24,868 nt of DNA from a bacterium (GTDB lineage: Bacteria > Ratteibacteria > UBA8468 > B48-G9 > JAFGKM01): positions 1-24,868 of the forward strand of contig JALNXB010000031.1 in NCBI GenBank assembly GCA_023230585.1. Reading direction: 5' to 3'. The translations under genes were made by a program, and so were the position numbers. Each line of letters begins with the position of its first letter. The stretch's first letter is position 1. The notes beneath the pieces are model-generated. The model saw only the letters and a program-made list of their open reading frames with translations, searched no databases and was not told the origin of the DNA. Below are positions 16,865-24,571 of the stretch, one piece after another.

Positions 16865-16880
16865 AATTCCCTCGGGGGTA
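16865..16880 (+). repeat. CCCTCGGGGG-core intergenic repeat copy
   Basis: AATTCCCTCGGGGGTA shares its core with 3463-3477 read on the opposite strand. More divergent versions are at 9698-9712 and 24254-24268. The surrounding 16762-16961 gap has no gene. It also holds ATTCCTCGTAA (16900-16910), which resembles the reverse strand of the 24540 repeat. Confidence 0.35.
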
Positions 16881-16961
16881 CTTGAAATAAGAAGGTATTC
16901 CTCGTAAGACAAGCAGAATGTGTTGGAGAAGGTAGAACTGCTTACTTTAAAGGAGGCGAAA

Positions 16962-17516
16962 ATGAGAAAATTACTTCTATGTTGTCTGTGTATAATTTTT
17001 TCGGTTGTAGGTTGTGTTGTTCTCAACGTAAACGTAACTTTTCCTGAGAAAAAGATAGAGCAAGCAGCGGAAGATTTGCTTGCTCCACCTCAGGATTTAC
17101 CGAGCAGTTTTCTGCCACACTTTTTTGCAAAAAACCTTTATGCTCAAGAAGCTGTTGAGGTGAAATCAGATATAAAGACAAGTTCTCCAGTTATCAGAGA
17201 AGCAAAAAGAAAGATGGATAGTTGGTGGGTAAAACTTAATGATTTCAAAAAGGAAGGGTTTGTTGGAGAAAAAAACAGTTTTGAAGTCGAGTTGAGAGAA
17301 ACCCCTTCTGATGTTTCTATTGCAAAAGAAGTTAGACAGATTATATCTAACGAGAATAGAGAAAGAAGGGTTATGATGAATGAACTATTAAAAATTAACA
17401 ATGTTGCTCCAAGTGAAAGAGAGAAGTTTAAACAAATATTTGCTAAAGTAGTACAGAGAAATTCCCCTAAATCTACTTGGATACAAACAGAACAGGGTTT
17501 GTGGCAGAGAAAATAA
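16962..17516 (+). CDS. DUF1318 (YdbL-like) lipoprotein
   Basis: The protein is 184 aa from the ATG at 16962. That start has AAAGGAGG upstream and begins a clean signal (MRKLLLCCLC...). Cysteine 18 in VVGC is a lipobox. The next stretch, VNVTFPEKKIEQAAEDL, is the conserved post-anchor segment I associate with the DUF1318 lipoproteins of diderm bacteria. The C-terminal part also fits that family: a lysine-rich stretch then GFVGE, a later ISNENRERR, and a closing WIQTEQGLWQRK. E. coli YdbL is linked genetically with the AsmA-like lipid-transport protein YdbH and with YnbE; neither is next to it here. Its stop codon abuts the following vorB ATG. The role is unknown, likely in the envelope. An upstream in-frame ATG at 16920 would place 14 extra residues before the signal and is rejected. 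Confidence 0.72.
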   Translation: MRKLLLCCLCIIFSVVGCVVLNVNVTFPEKKIEQAAEDLLAPPQDLPSSFLPHFFAKNLYAQEAVEVKSDIKTSSPVIREAKRKMDSWWVKLNDFKKEGFVGEKNSFEVELRETPSDVSIAKEVRQIISNENRERRVMMNELLKINNVAPSEREKFKQIFAKVVQRNSPKSTWIQTEQGLWQRK

Positions 17517-18560
17517 ATGAAAAAAGTCTTATTAAACGGATGTGAAGCATCAGCAGAAGGAGCTCTTGCAGCGGGGTGTCGGTTTTATGCAGGGTACCCT
17601 ATAACTCCTCAGAATAGGTACCCTGAATATATGAGTGAAAGGATGCCTGAGGAAGGTGGTGTTTTTATACAAGCCGAAAGTGAAACTTCAGCTATCAATA
17701 TGGTTTTTGGTGCTTCTGTTGCTGGAATTAGAGCAATGACATCTTCATCTTCACCGGGTATTTCTCTAAAACAAGAAGGTATCTCTTATCTTGCAGGAGC
17801 TGAGTTGCCTGCTGTAATAGTAAATATGAATAGAGCAGGTCCAGGGTTAGGAGATGTTACCCCTAGTCAGTCAGACTACTTTCAATCCACACGAGGCGGT
17901 GGGCATGGAGATTATAGAACCATTACTTTAGCTCCTTGGAGTGTGCAAGAGATATACGAGTTTACATATAAATCTTTTGATTTAGCTGATAAATATAGGA
18001 CGCCTGTGATTGTACACGCCGACGGAATAATTGCTCAACTGATGGAGTCTATTGAGTTGAAATTGCGGAAAAAGAAAAGACTACCAGAAAAGAAATGGGC
18101 TCTTACTGGTTGCAAAGATAGAAACCCTCGTTCTATTAAGTCTCTTTCTTTAACGCCTGGAGTTATTGAGACCCATAACTGGAAACTTGCAAGTAAATAT
18201 AGAAGGATTGAAGCAAGAGAAGTTCTTTGTAATAAATATATGTGTGACGATGCGAAACTTCTTGTTGTCAGTTTCGGTACTTGTGGAAGAATATGTTATG
18301 ATGCTATAAGGATGGCAAGAAAGGAAGGTATTAAGGCAGGTCTGTTTAGACCTGTTACTTTATGGCCATTTCCGTATGAAGAACTTGCAAAGCAAGCAGA
18401 AAAGGCAAAAAAAATATTTGTTGTCGAGATGAATTTGGGTCAAATGTTGGATGATGTGAAAATTGCTATCAAGAACAATATAAGAATTTTTTTCTATGGT
18501 AGGCCTGGAGGCGGAGTTCCTTCTTCTGAAGAAATATTTAAAGAACTGAAAAAAATATAG
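17517..18560 (+). CDS. vorB: 2-oxoacid:ferredoxin oxidoreductase, alpha subunit (VorB/KorA type)
   Basis: This subunit belongs to enzymes that convert 2-oxoacids plus CoA to acyl-CoA, CO2 and reduced ferredoxin. At 347 aa it is the separate alpha subunit rather than a gamma-alpha fusion. GYPITPQ near 26-32, ESETSAINM, and GPGLGDVTPSQSDYFQ followed by GGGHGDY match the VorB/KorA family. The GGGHGDY-LAP stretch is close to branched-chain (2-oxoisovalerate) enzymes, but substrate cannot be fixed from sequence alone. The gene directly follows the DUF1318 lipoprotein stop without a spacer, and the TPP-binding beta subunit follows by seven bases. Translation probably depends on coupling, since the ribosome binding site is weak. 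Confidence 0.85.
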   Translation: MKKVLLNGCEASAEGALAAGCRFYAGYPITPQNRYPEYMSERMPEEGGVFIQAESETSAINMVFGASVAGIRAMTSSSSPGISLKQEGISYLAGAELPAVIVNMNRAGPGLGDVTPSQSDYFQSTRGGGHGDYRTITLAPWSVQEIYEFTYKSFDLADKYRTPVIVHADGIIAQLMESIELKLRKKKRLPEKKWALTGCKDRNPRSIKSLSLTPGVIETHNWKLASKYRRIEAREVLCNKYMCDDAKLLVVSFGTCGRICYDAIRMARKEGIKAGLFRPVTLWPFPYEELAKQAEKAKKIFVVEMNLGQMLDDVKIAIKNNIRIFFYGRPGGGVPSSEEIFKELKKI

Positions 18561-18567
18561 TAAATAT

Positions 18568-19329
18568 ATGAACACAGTATACAAAAAACCAAAAAGTCTT
18601 ACAGCTAACGCAACAATATATTGTGCTGGTTGTGGGCACGGGATTATTCAAAGAATAATTGCAGAGGTTATTGATGAACTTGGAGTTAGAGAAAAAACTA
18701 TCGGGATAGCCCCAGTTGGTTGTGCTGTTTTGTCTTACGATTATTTTAATATGGATGTTACAGAAGCAGCTCACGGTAGAGCCCCTGCTGTTGCAACAGG
18801 TATTAAACGGTCTTTACCTGATAGAATTGTTTTCACCTATCAAGGAGATGGTGATCTTGCTGCAATTGGAACTGCAGAGATAATACATGCAGCTGCACGA
18901 AGCGAGAATATTACAGTGGTTTTTGTAAATAATGCTGTCTATGGAATGACCAAAGGACAAATGGCGCCTACCACCTTGCTCGGACAGTCAACTACCACAA
19001 CAAAAAAAGGTAGGACAGTAGAGTCGAGCGGGTACCCTATAAAGGTTTGTGAAATGCTTGCAACACTTGAAGGAGTTACTTATCTTGAAAGAACCACTAT
19101 CTCTTCTATCCCAGAAATTATCAAAACAAAGAGAGCTATCAAAAAAGCATTTACTTATCAGATAGAAGGTAGAGGGTTTTCAATGGTAGAGGTGCTTGCT
19201 AATTGTCCTACTAACTGGAAAATGTCAGTTTCTCAATCTTTTGAATGGATTGAGAAAGCTATGTCGGCTATTTTTCCACCAGGTGTTTATAAAGATAAAG
19301 GAATTTCTGAAGGTGTTATAGACAAATAA
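18568..19329 (+). CDS. vorA: 2-oxoacid:ferredoxin oxidoreductase, TPP-binding beta subunit
   Basis: This 253-aa partner of the alpha subunit binds thiamine diphosphate. The TPP-Mg motif is GDGD (93-96) with NN at 121-122, and YGMTKGQMAPTT follows as expected for KorB/VorA/PorB-type subunits. C19 and C22 (CAGCGHG) and C52 are conserved cysteine positions in this family; in three- and four-subunit enzymes they help bind one [4Fe-4S] cluster. There is no strong ribosome binding site before the ATG. The expected gamma subunit and the small ferredoxin-like delta subunit are not adjacent; the next gene is a DUF1614 membrane protein. Confidence 0.87.
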   Translation: MNTVYKKPKSLTANATIYCAGCGHGIIQRIIAEVIDELGVREKTIGIAPVGCAVLSYDYFNMDVTEAAHGRAPAVATGIKRSLPDRIVFTYQGDGDLAAIGTAEIIHAAARSENITVVFVNNAVYGMTKGQMAPTTLLGQSTTTTKKGRTVESSGYPIKVCEMLATLEGVTYLERTTISSIPEIIKTKRAIKKAFTYQIEGRGFSMVEVLANCPTNWKMSVSQSFEWIEKAMSAIFPPGVYKDKGISEGVIDK

Positions 19330-19353
19330 GATGGAGGGAAGAAAGGTATTTAA

Positions 19354-20007
19354 ATGATATTTTTACCATTATCAATAATGTTTATATTCATATTGCTTTT
19401 ACCTCTCTTTTTTTTCCTTTTACAGATAGAATTTTTTAGAATCGCTTTAAGTAAATTAGGTCTTTCTCCACAATCCGCTCTTCTTATCTTTTTTTTATCA
19501 TTAATTGGTAGTTTAATAAATATTCCTATATACACAAGGGAAGCTACTATTTTCTATCCCGAAAATGTTCCTTTCAGTATGTTTGGAAATTTTGGTTTTC
19601 AGGGTTCTAAAGTAACAAAGCAGACAATATCTATTAATTTAGGTGGTTGCATTATCCCTATTCTACTCTGCATATATCTTTTACCGCGTGCACCTTTACT
19701 GCCTCTCTTTTTTTCTACAGTTATAACTGTTATTGTATGTTTTAAATTATCAAAAATTGTTCCCGGTAAAGGTATTACAATACCGGCTTTATTGCCCCCT
19801 GTTTTAGCTGTTGTTATGGCTTACCTTTTAGCACCACACAATAAAATACCTGTTGCATACATATCTGGAGTCCTTGGAGTTCTTATAGGAGCAGATATTC
19901 TTAATTTACCTTATATAGAGAAATTTCCCGGAGTTATAAGTATAGGGGGGGCAGGTGTTTTTGATGGTATTTTTCTTGTAGGGATTATTTCTGCTTTATT
20001 AGCATAA
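19354..20007 (+). CDS. DUF1614 family integral membrane protein
   Basis: The 217-aa protein is almost entirely hydrophobic, with about six or seven membrane segments. Motifs I associate with DUF1614 are present in order: INIPIY (about 55-60), ISINLGGCIIP (about 92-102), VPGKGITIPALLPP, a TLG-like GVLIGADILNLPYI, and a final IGGAGVFDGIFLVGI. Two acidic residues fall in conserved glycine-rich motifs predicted to be in or near the membrane (GAD and FDG). The function of the family is not known to me. GGAGG lies upstream of the ATG. The gene sits between the oxidoreductase beta subunit and radC, six bases before the latter. Confidence 0.8.
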   Translation: MIFLPLSIMFIFILLLPLFFFLLQIEFFRIALSKLGLSPQSALLIFFLSLIGSLINIPIYTREATIFYPENVPFSMFGNFGFQGSKVTKQTISINLGGCIIPILLCIYLLPRAPLLPLFFSTVITVIVCFKLSKIVPGKGITIPALLPPVLAVVMAYLLAPHNKIPVAYISGVLGVLIGADILNLPYIEKFPGVISIGGAGVFDGIFLVGIISALLA

Positions 20008-20013
20008 AAAAAA

Positions 20014-20706
20014 ATGGAAAACGAACGTTCAGCAATAAAATATTGGCCTGATGACGAGAAACCAAGAGAAAAACTTTTAAAATTGGGAGAACATAACCTT
20101 TCTAACACAGAACTACTTGCTATTTTGCTTAGAACTGGAGTGAAAGGTGAAAGTGCCGTAGAGTTGGCAAGAAGGGTTCTGCAAAAGTTTAAAACTTTTC
20201 GTAATATGAGCCATACAAGTTTAAGTCAATGGAAAGGTATAAAAGGTCTTGGAGAAGCAAAAATATGTCAGATAAAAGCTGCCATTGAAATAGGAAGACG
20301 GTTTAGGGAAATAGAGTTATCAGAAAAGAAACCTAAGATTTCAAGACCGGCAGATGTTGTTAAATATATAATGCCTCGAATGAGGGACCTAAAAAGGGAG
20401 ATTTTTAAAGTTATACACCTTGATTCTAAAAATAGAATTTCTGAGGTAACAGAGAGTGAAGAAGGAACAGTAAATCAAGCTTACCCAATTATAAGAGAAG
20501 TTTTTAAGGTTGCTATAGAGAATTTTTCTGCTTCAATTATCTGTGTACATAACCATCCCTCGGGAGACCCATCTCCGAGTAATGAAGATAAAACGTTTAC
20601 CAAACAGATTGTAAAGGCAGGTGAGGTTCTTCATATAAAGGTGCTTGACCATATAATAATTGGAGATGATTCTTATTATAGTTTTGCCGACCACTCTCTT
20701 ATGTAA
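20014..20706 (+). CDS. radC: RadC family protein (JAB/MPN metalloprotein)
   Basis: The 230-aa protein has helix-hairpin-helix-like sequence in the N-terminal half (NTELLAILLRTG and KGIKGLGEAKICQIKAA, about 31-90) and a C-terminal JAB/MPN domain. The metal motif is HNHPSGDPSPSNED with H179, H181 and D192. The family was named for DNA repair, but its biochemical role is unsettled. The stop of the DUF1614 gene is only six bases upstream, and only an A-run separates them. No ribosome binding site is visible, so it likely depends on reinitiation. The usual PRE before VFK reads IRE here, a minor change. Confidence 0.92.
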   Translation: MENERSAIKYWPDDEKPREKLLKLGEHNLSNTELLAILLRTGVKGESAVELARRVLQKFKTFRNMSHTSLSQWKGIKGLGEAKICQIKAAIEIGRRFREIELSEKKPKISRPADVVKYIMPRMRDLKREIFKVIHLDSKNRISEVTESEEGTVNQAYPIIREVFKVAIENFSASIICVHNHPSGDPSPSNEDKTFTKQIVKAGEVLHIKVLDHIIIGDDSYYSFADHSLM

Positions 20707-20739
20707 AAACATCCCACCCTATAAAAGGAAAATTTAAAT

Positions 20740-22326
20740 ATGTATGATATTATCATTAGAAACGGTTTGATTGTTAATGGAATAGAAAAGAGTCATATTG
20801 CTGATATAGGTATAAATAGTGATTCTATTGTGAAAATTGGAAATATAGATGAGGTCGGTATAGAAGAGATAGATGCTACTGGAAAAATTGTAACTCCCGG
20901 TTTTATAGATTTTCATAGCCATAACGACCGTGTTTCTATGCATAAAACACCTATGTTAGCAAAGATAACACAAGGTATTACATCAGAAGTAATAGGTAAT
21001 TGCGGATATTGTGCAACTGATTCTTACTGTATTGATAAGGGATTGAGTATAGAAAAAGATATTATTACTGTTTTAGGTAATTGCCCTAAAGGTGTTAACC
21101 CGTTGTCTTGGGAAGAAAACCTTGATTACCTTGATAAACAACCTCTACTGACCAATCTTATCCCTCTTGCAGGCCATAATAATATCAAAACGTCTATTAT
21201 GGGGATTGAAGATAGACAAGCAAACGATAAAGAGTTGAAAGCAATGAGAAGAACCATAAGAGAAATAATGGAACTTGGTTATTGGGGGTTTTCGACTGGG
21301 CTGATATACCCACCGGGAATATTTGCTTCTACTAACGAAATTGTGTTACTTGCTTCAGAAGTATATTCTTATAGTGGTATTTACACAACACATATTAGAG
21401 GAGAATCAAAAAACCTTCTGAACTCTATCAGGGAAGCAATTTCTGTTGGTAAAGAGACAGGTGTTTCAGTTGAAATATCCCACTTAAAAGCAGTAGGTAA
21501 GAACAACTGGGATAAGACAGACTCTGCTTTACAAATTATATATCAAGCAAGAGATATGGGGGTTGATGTTAATTTTGACCAATATCCTTACACAGCTTGC
21601 TCAACAATTGCAACAATGCTTCTCCCTCCTTGGATGCAAGAGGGTGGACGCAAAGAGATGTTAAGAAGACTTGCAGATAAAAACGATAGACAAAAAGCTC
21701 GTTATGATATACTAAATGGAATAGAAGGGTGGGAAAATTTTCTTGCTGACGGACCTGAGAATATAGTTATAAGTCAAGTAAAAACATCTATGAACAGAAA
21801 ATTTGAAGGGAAAGATCTCCAAGAGATATCTTCCCTATATGGAAAGGATTATATTGAGACCCTTTTTGATTTACTTCAAGAAGAAGAATGTAATATTTTA
21901 ATGATAACACTTCTACTAAGTGAAGAATCGGTAAAAAAGATACTCAAACAGAAGATAGGATTTGTTGGTACCGATGGAATCCCATGCAGGCGTCCTCATC
22001 CAAGGTTGTGGGGGAGTTTTCCAAGAATATTGGGAAAATATGTAAGAGAAGAAAAAGTATTGACCCTCCAGGAGGCTATTTACAAGTTTGCAACAGGTCC
22101 TGCTGAAAAACTTACACTTTATAAAAGAGGAGAAATCAAGGAAGGCAATTTTGCTGATATAGTTGTATTTGATAAAAATCAAGTTAAAGACGTAGCTAAT
22201 TTTCAAAACCCAACAAAGAGGGCAGAAGGTATTGAATATGTGATAGTTAATGGGAAGATAACAATATCAAACTGTAAGTTCACAAATGTTTTTGGTGGTA
22301 AACTTTTGCGAAGAGGAGAACATTAA
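20740..22326 (+). CDS. N-acyl-D-amino-acid deacylase (D-aminoacylase)
   Basis: This amidohydrolase-superfamily enzyme of 528 aa removes acyl groups from N-acyl-D-amino acids. All expected metal ligands are present: H59 and H61 (FHSHND), C88 (GNCGYC), H218 (TTHIRGE), H248 (EISHLKA) and D412 (GTDGIP). Their spacing parallels Alcaligenes D-aminoacylase (H67, H69, C96, H220, H250, D366). The protein starts with the small beta domain (MYDIIIRNG) and ends with the matching strand (GEIKEGNFADIVVFD). No signal peptide is present. Some relatives act on N-acyl-D-glutamate or D-dipeptides, so the exact substrate is open. AAAAGGA precedes the ATG. Its stop overlaps the next start by one base (TAATG), linking it to the PLP enzyme. 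Confidence 0.88.
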   Translation: MYDIIIRNGLIVNGIEKSHIADIGINSDSIVKIGNIDEVGIEEIDATGKIVTPGFIDFHSHNDRVSMHKTPMLAKITQGITSEVIGNCGYCATDSYCIDKGLSIEKDIITVLGNCPKGVNPLSWEENLDYLDKQPLLTNLIPLAGHNNIKTSIMGIEDRQANDKELKAMRRTIREIMELGYWGFSTGLIYPPGIFASTNEIVLLASEVYSYSGIYTTHIRGESKNLLNSIREAISVGKETGVSVEISHLKAVGKNNWDKTDSALQIIYQARDMGVDVNFDQYPYTACSTIATMLLPPWMQEGGRKEMLRRLADKNDRQKARYDILNGIEGWENFLADGPENIVISQVKTSMNRKFEGKDLQEISSLYGKDYIETLFDLLQEEECNILMITLLLSEESVKKILKQKIGFVGTDGIPCRRPHPRLWGSFPRILGKYVREEKVLTLQEAIYKFATGPAEKLTLYKRGEIKEGNFADIVVFDKNQVKDVANFQNPTKRAEGIEYVIVNGKITISNCKFTNVFGGKLLRRGEH

Positions 22327-23273
22327 TGGTTTCATTAAAAGATATCAGAGCAGCTCGTAACAATATTGTGAAAAAAATATATAGAACGCCTGTATTAACA
22401 AAAGAGTTTGTTAATAAACAATACGGTACAAACATTATTCTAAAACTGGAAAATTTGCAGGTAAGTGGTGCTTTTAAGATAAGGGGAGTATTAAATAAAA
22501 TTGCATCTCTTACAACGAAAGAAAGAGAAAATGGCATTATTTGTGCAACTTCAGGTAATCATGGTTTAGGGATTGCTTACGTGTCGTACTGGAACAAACT
22601 TAAATCAGCAATTGTTGTACCCGAAACTACCCCTGAATATAAGATAAATAAATTGAAACAACTGACAAAAGTTATTGTAACAGGGGCGTCTTTTCTTGAA
22701 AGTTGCAGTTATGCGGTTGAAAACTCAATAAGCGAACACCAGACGTTTATCCACCCTTTTGCAGACCCACTAATTATTGCTGGACAAGGAACAATAGGGC
22801 TTGAACTTGTGGAACAAGTTCCTAATATGGACTGTGTTGTTGTGCCAATAGGTGGTGGTGGACTTCTTTCGGGGATTCTTATTTCAATAAAGGAGATGAT
22901 GCCTTCAGTCAAGATTGTTGGAGTGCAAGCTGAAGGTGCTGCTTCTATGTTTGTTTCATGGAAGGAAGGAGTTATAAGACAGCTTGAAAAACTTAATACA
23001 ATTGCTGAAGGGATTGCTGTAAAAAAGACCGAAGAACTAAATTTTTCAATAATAAAAAAGTATGTTGACAATATAGTTCTTGTGAACGATAATGATATAA
23101 AGTTTGCTATGAAAACTCTTTTTGATGAATATAAGATGGTAGGGGAAACAGCAGGTGTTGTTTCTTTGGCTGCCATATTAAAAGATAAAATAGGTTTAAA
23201 ATGTAAAAATGTAGTTTCACTTATTTCTGGCGGAAATATTGCGTTGAACCAGTTTGCTACTCAGCTTACTTAA
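22326..23273 (+). CDS. PLP-dependent threonine/serine dehydratase or serine racemase
   Basis: This is a fold-type II PLP enzyme of 315 aa. The Schiff-base lysine is K51 in SGAFKIRG. The substrate loop is TSGNHGLG, and the phosphate-binding glycine loop is GGGGLLSG (about 177-184). Near the C-terminus SGGN is conserved. It lacks the C-terminal ACT-like domain of biosynthetic IlvA, so it is the short catabolic TdcB/serine-racemase type. It could deaminate L-threonine or L-serine to 2-oxoacids, or racemise serine or another amino acid. Its overlap with the D-aminoacylase gene suggests it acts on an amino acid released there; that is inference. Confidence 0.85.
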   Translation: MVSLKDIRAARNNIVKKIYRTPVLTKEFVNKQYGTNIILKLENLQVSGAFKIRGVLNKIASLTTKERENGIICATSGNHGLGIAYVSYWNKLKSAIVVPETTPEYKINKLKQLTKVIVTGASFLESCSYAVENSISEHQTFIHPFADPLIIAGQGTIGLELVEQVPNMDCVVVPIGGGGLLSGILISIKEMMPSVKIVGVQAEGAASMFVSWKEGVIRQLEKLNTIAEGIAVKKTEELNFSIIKKYVDNIVLVNDNDIKFAMKTLFDEYKMVGETAGVVSLAAILKDKIGLKCKNVVSLISGGNIALNQFATQLT

Positions 23274-23306
23274 CCTTTAATTTTGCGACAAAATGGAGGT
23301 GACATA

Positions 23307-24197
23307 ATGCTTATAGATATACATACGCATACTCATAAACAGAGACATGCCAAACTCAAGCGTTTTACAGGGAGCGGTACAGCTTTTCCGACTCCTGAAC
23401 GACTTATTCAAATGATGGATGCAGAAGGGACAGATATGGCAGTTATCTTGCCTCTTGTAAGTCCAGAGTGTCGTACTACTTTGGTGATACCTGAAGAGAT
23501 ACTTGAAATATCTTCACAGTATCCTGATAGGTTAATACCTTTCTGTAATTTTGACCCAAGATTTTTAAGAAACAGCCCTGAAGCAGATTTTTCTTCTCAT
23601 CTTGAAGCATACAAAGAACTTGGTTGCAAAGGTATAGGAGAATATATCCCAAATATACCTTTTGATGACCCTTTAAATATGAATTTTTTCAAGTATGTTG
23701 AAGAGAGTGGGTTCCCGCTGATTTTCCACATGGCTCCTCGCAAAGGTGGGTGTTACGGAGTTATTGACGACTTAGGGCTCCCAAAGTTAGAAAAAGTGCT
23801 TCAAACATTTCCTAATATGATATTATTGGGACATTCACAAACTTTCTGGTCTGAAATAGGTAGTGATGTAAATGAAACCAACAGGGCAGGTTACCCAAAA
23901 GGTAAAGTAACACCAGGCAGAGTAGTTGAACTTATGAGAAGATACCCTAACCTACACGGCGACCTCTCAGCTGGTAGCGGGTTTAACGCTATTAGCCGTG
24001 ACCCTGAGTTTGGGTACAGATTTATGGAAGAGTTTCAGGATAGACTTTACTACGGTACAGATATTGCTTCTTATGATCAGGTAAATGATTGTGTTCCTTA
24101 TTTTAGAAAATTGAAGGAAGAGAAGTTGGTGCCAGACGAAGTATTCGAAAAAATCACCTGGAAAAACGCTAACCGTTTACTTAATCTGGGACTTTGA
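23307..24197 (+). CDS. Amidohydrolase family 2 protein (TIM-barrel metal hydrolase or decarboxylase)
   Basis: The start is the ATG at 23307, which has an ideal GGAGGTGA seven bases upstream; a TTG 24 bases earlier is rejected because it precedes that site. The 296-aa protein has the ACMSD/amidohydrolase-2 ligands: H6 and H8 (DIHTHTH), H141 (IFHMAP), H176 (LLGHSQ) and D252 (YGTDIAS). A stretch near 216-226 (LHGDLSAGSG) fits barrel strands of the same family. The substrate is unknown; relatives hydrolyse or decarboxylate cyclic and aromatic acids or lactones. It is the last gene of the plus-strand run, 33 bases after the PLP enzyme, and is followed by repeats. Confidence 0.82.
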   Translation: MLIDIHTHTHKQRHAKLKRFTGSGTAFPTPERLIQMMDAEGTDMAVILPLVSPECRTTLVIPEEILEISSQYPDRLIPFCNFDPRFLRNSPEADFSSHLEAYKELGCKGIGEYIPNIPFDDPLNMNFFKYVEESGFPLIFHMAPRKGGCYGVIDDLGLPKLEKVLQTFPNMILLGHSQTFWSEIGSDVNETNRAGYPKGKVTPGRVVELMRRYPNLHGDLSAGSGFNAISRDPEFGYRFMEEFQDRLYYGTDIASYDQVNDCVPYFRKLKEEKLVPDEVFEKITWKNANRLLNLGL

Positions 24198-24295
24198 GGA
24201 ATTTGTCCCCACAGTTTTTTTGCCCTCTACCCTTGAGGATGTTTGGGGTAGTGAGTCCCCAAGAGTTTGCAGAGAGGTTAATGGGATGAGGCTTG

Positions 24296-24336
24296 TCCGC
24301 CGAAGCTTGCATTGTAGCGTAGGTGGAGGGGCTTTT
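24296..24336 (+). repeat. GTAGCGTAGGTGG foldback repeat, copy 2
   Basis: Bases 24300-24336 match 9594-9630 at 34 of 37 positions in the same orientation. TCCGCC (24296-24301) can pair with GGTGGA (24322-24327) with one G-U pair. It lies 99 bases downstream of the amidohydrolase stop. Confidence 0.65.
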
Positions 24337-24390
24337 AGCAGGCGAGAAAAAACGAAAGACGTAATGATAAAGGACGAGGATTCCCAAGCA

Positions 24391-24477
24391 TGTCATTCCG
24401 GACTTGATCCGGAATCTCGTTTTTCTTACTACCAGCGTGGGTTAAGTGAGAGATCCTGAAACAAGTTCAAGATGACA
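24391..24477. repeat. TGTCATTCCGGA foldback repeat (MITE/REP-like)
   Basis: TGTCAT (24391-24396) and ATGACA (24472-24477) are perfect terminal inverted repeats. The inner arm TTCCGGA-CTTGA-TCCGGAA (24396-24414) is a 7-bp hairpin. The 3' half (AGATCC...GATGACA) is a looser complement of the 5' half. This matches the look of the short GTCATTCC...GGAATC repeats that are widespread in bacterial genomes. Only one copy is in this window. Confidence 0.65.
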
Positions 24478-24493
24478 AATTGTGGGAGTAGAA

Positions 24494-24526
24494 GAACAAA
24501 AGGGTTGAACCTTTTGTTAACAGCCC
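24494..24526 (-). repeat. GTTAAC/CTTTTGTT hairpin repeat, copy 3 (inverted)
   Basis: This is the reverse complement of 8-40 with one mismatch over 33 bases. AACAAAAGG (24495-24503) and CCTTTTGTT (24510-24518) form the same 9-bp stem. Confidence 0.65.
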
Positions 24527-24534
24527 CCCATTCC

Positions 24535-24571
24535 ATCATTACGAGGAATGTTGTTTATGACGTGGCAATCT
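24535..24571 (+). repeat. REP-like repeat with GACGTGGCAA core, copy 2
   Basis: The segment 24551-24571 matches 3476-3496 at 19 of 21 bases in the same orientation. The preceding ATTACGAGGAATG replaces the GCGAGCAACG hairpin of copy 1. It ends 33 bases before the serine hydrolase start. Confidence 0.6.

Noticed and set aside
22709..23176. Minus-strand 155-codon open frame opposite the PLP enzyme
   Set aside because: It mirrors the conserved PLP gene and is serine-, threonine- and proline-rich, as antisense frames often are in AT-rich DNA.
24220..24459. 79-codon plus-strand open frame after the amidohydrolase
   Set aside because: It crosses three repeat elements, and its translation contains the same repeat-derived string as an open frame at 9535-9738, so it is repeat sequence rather than a gene.
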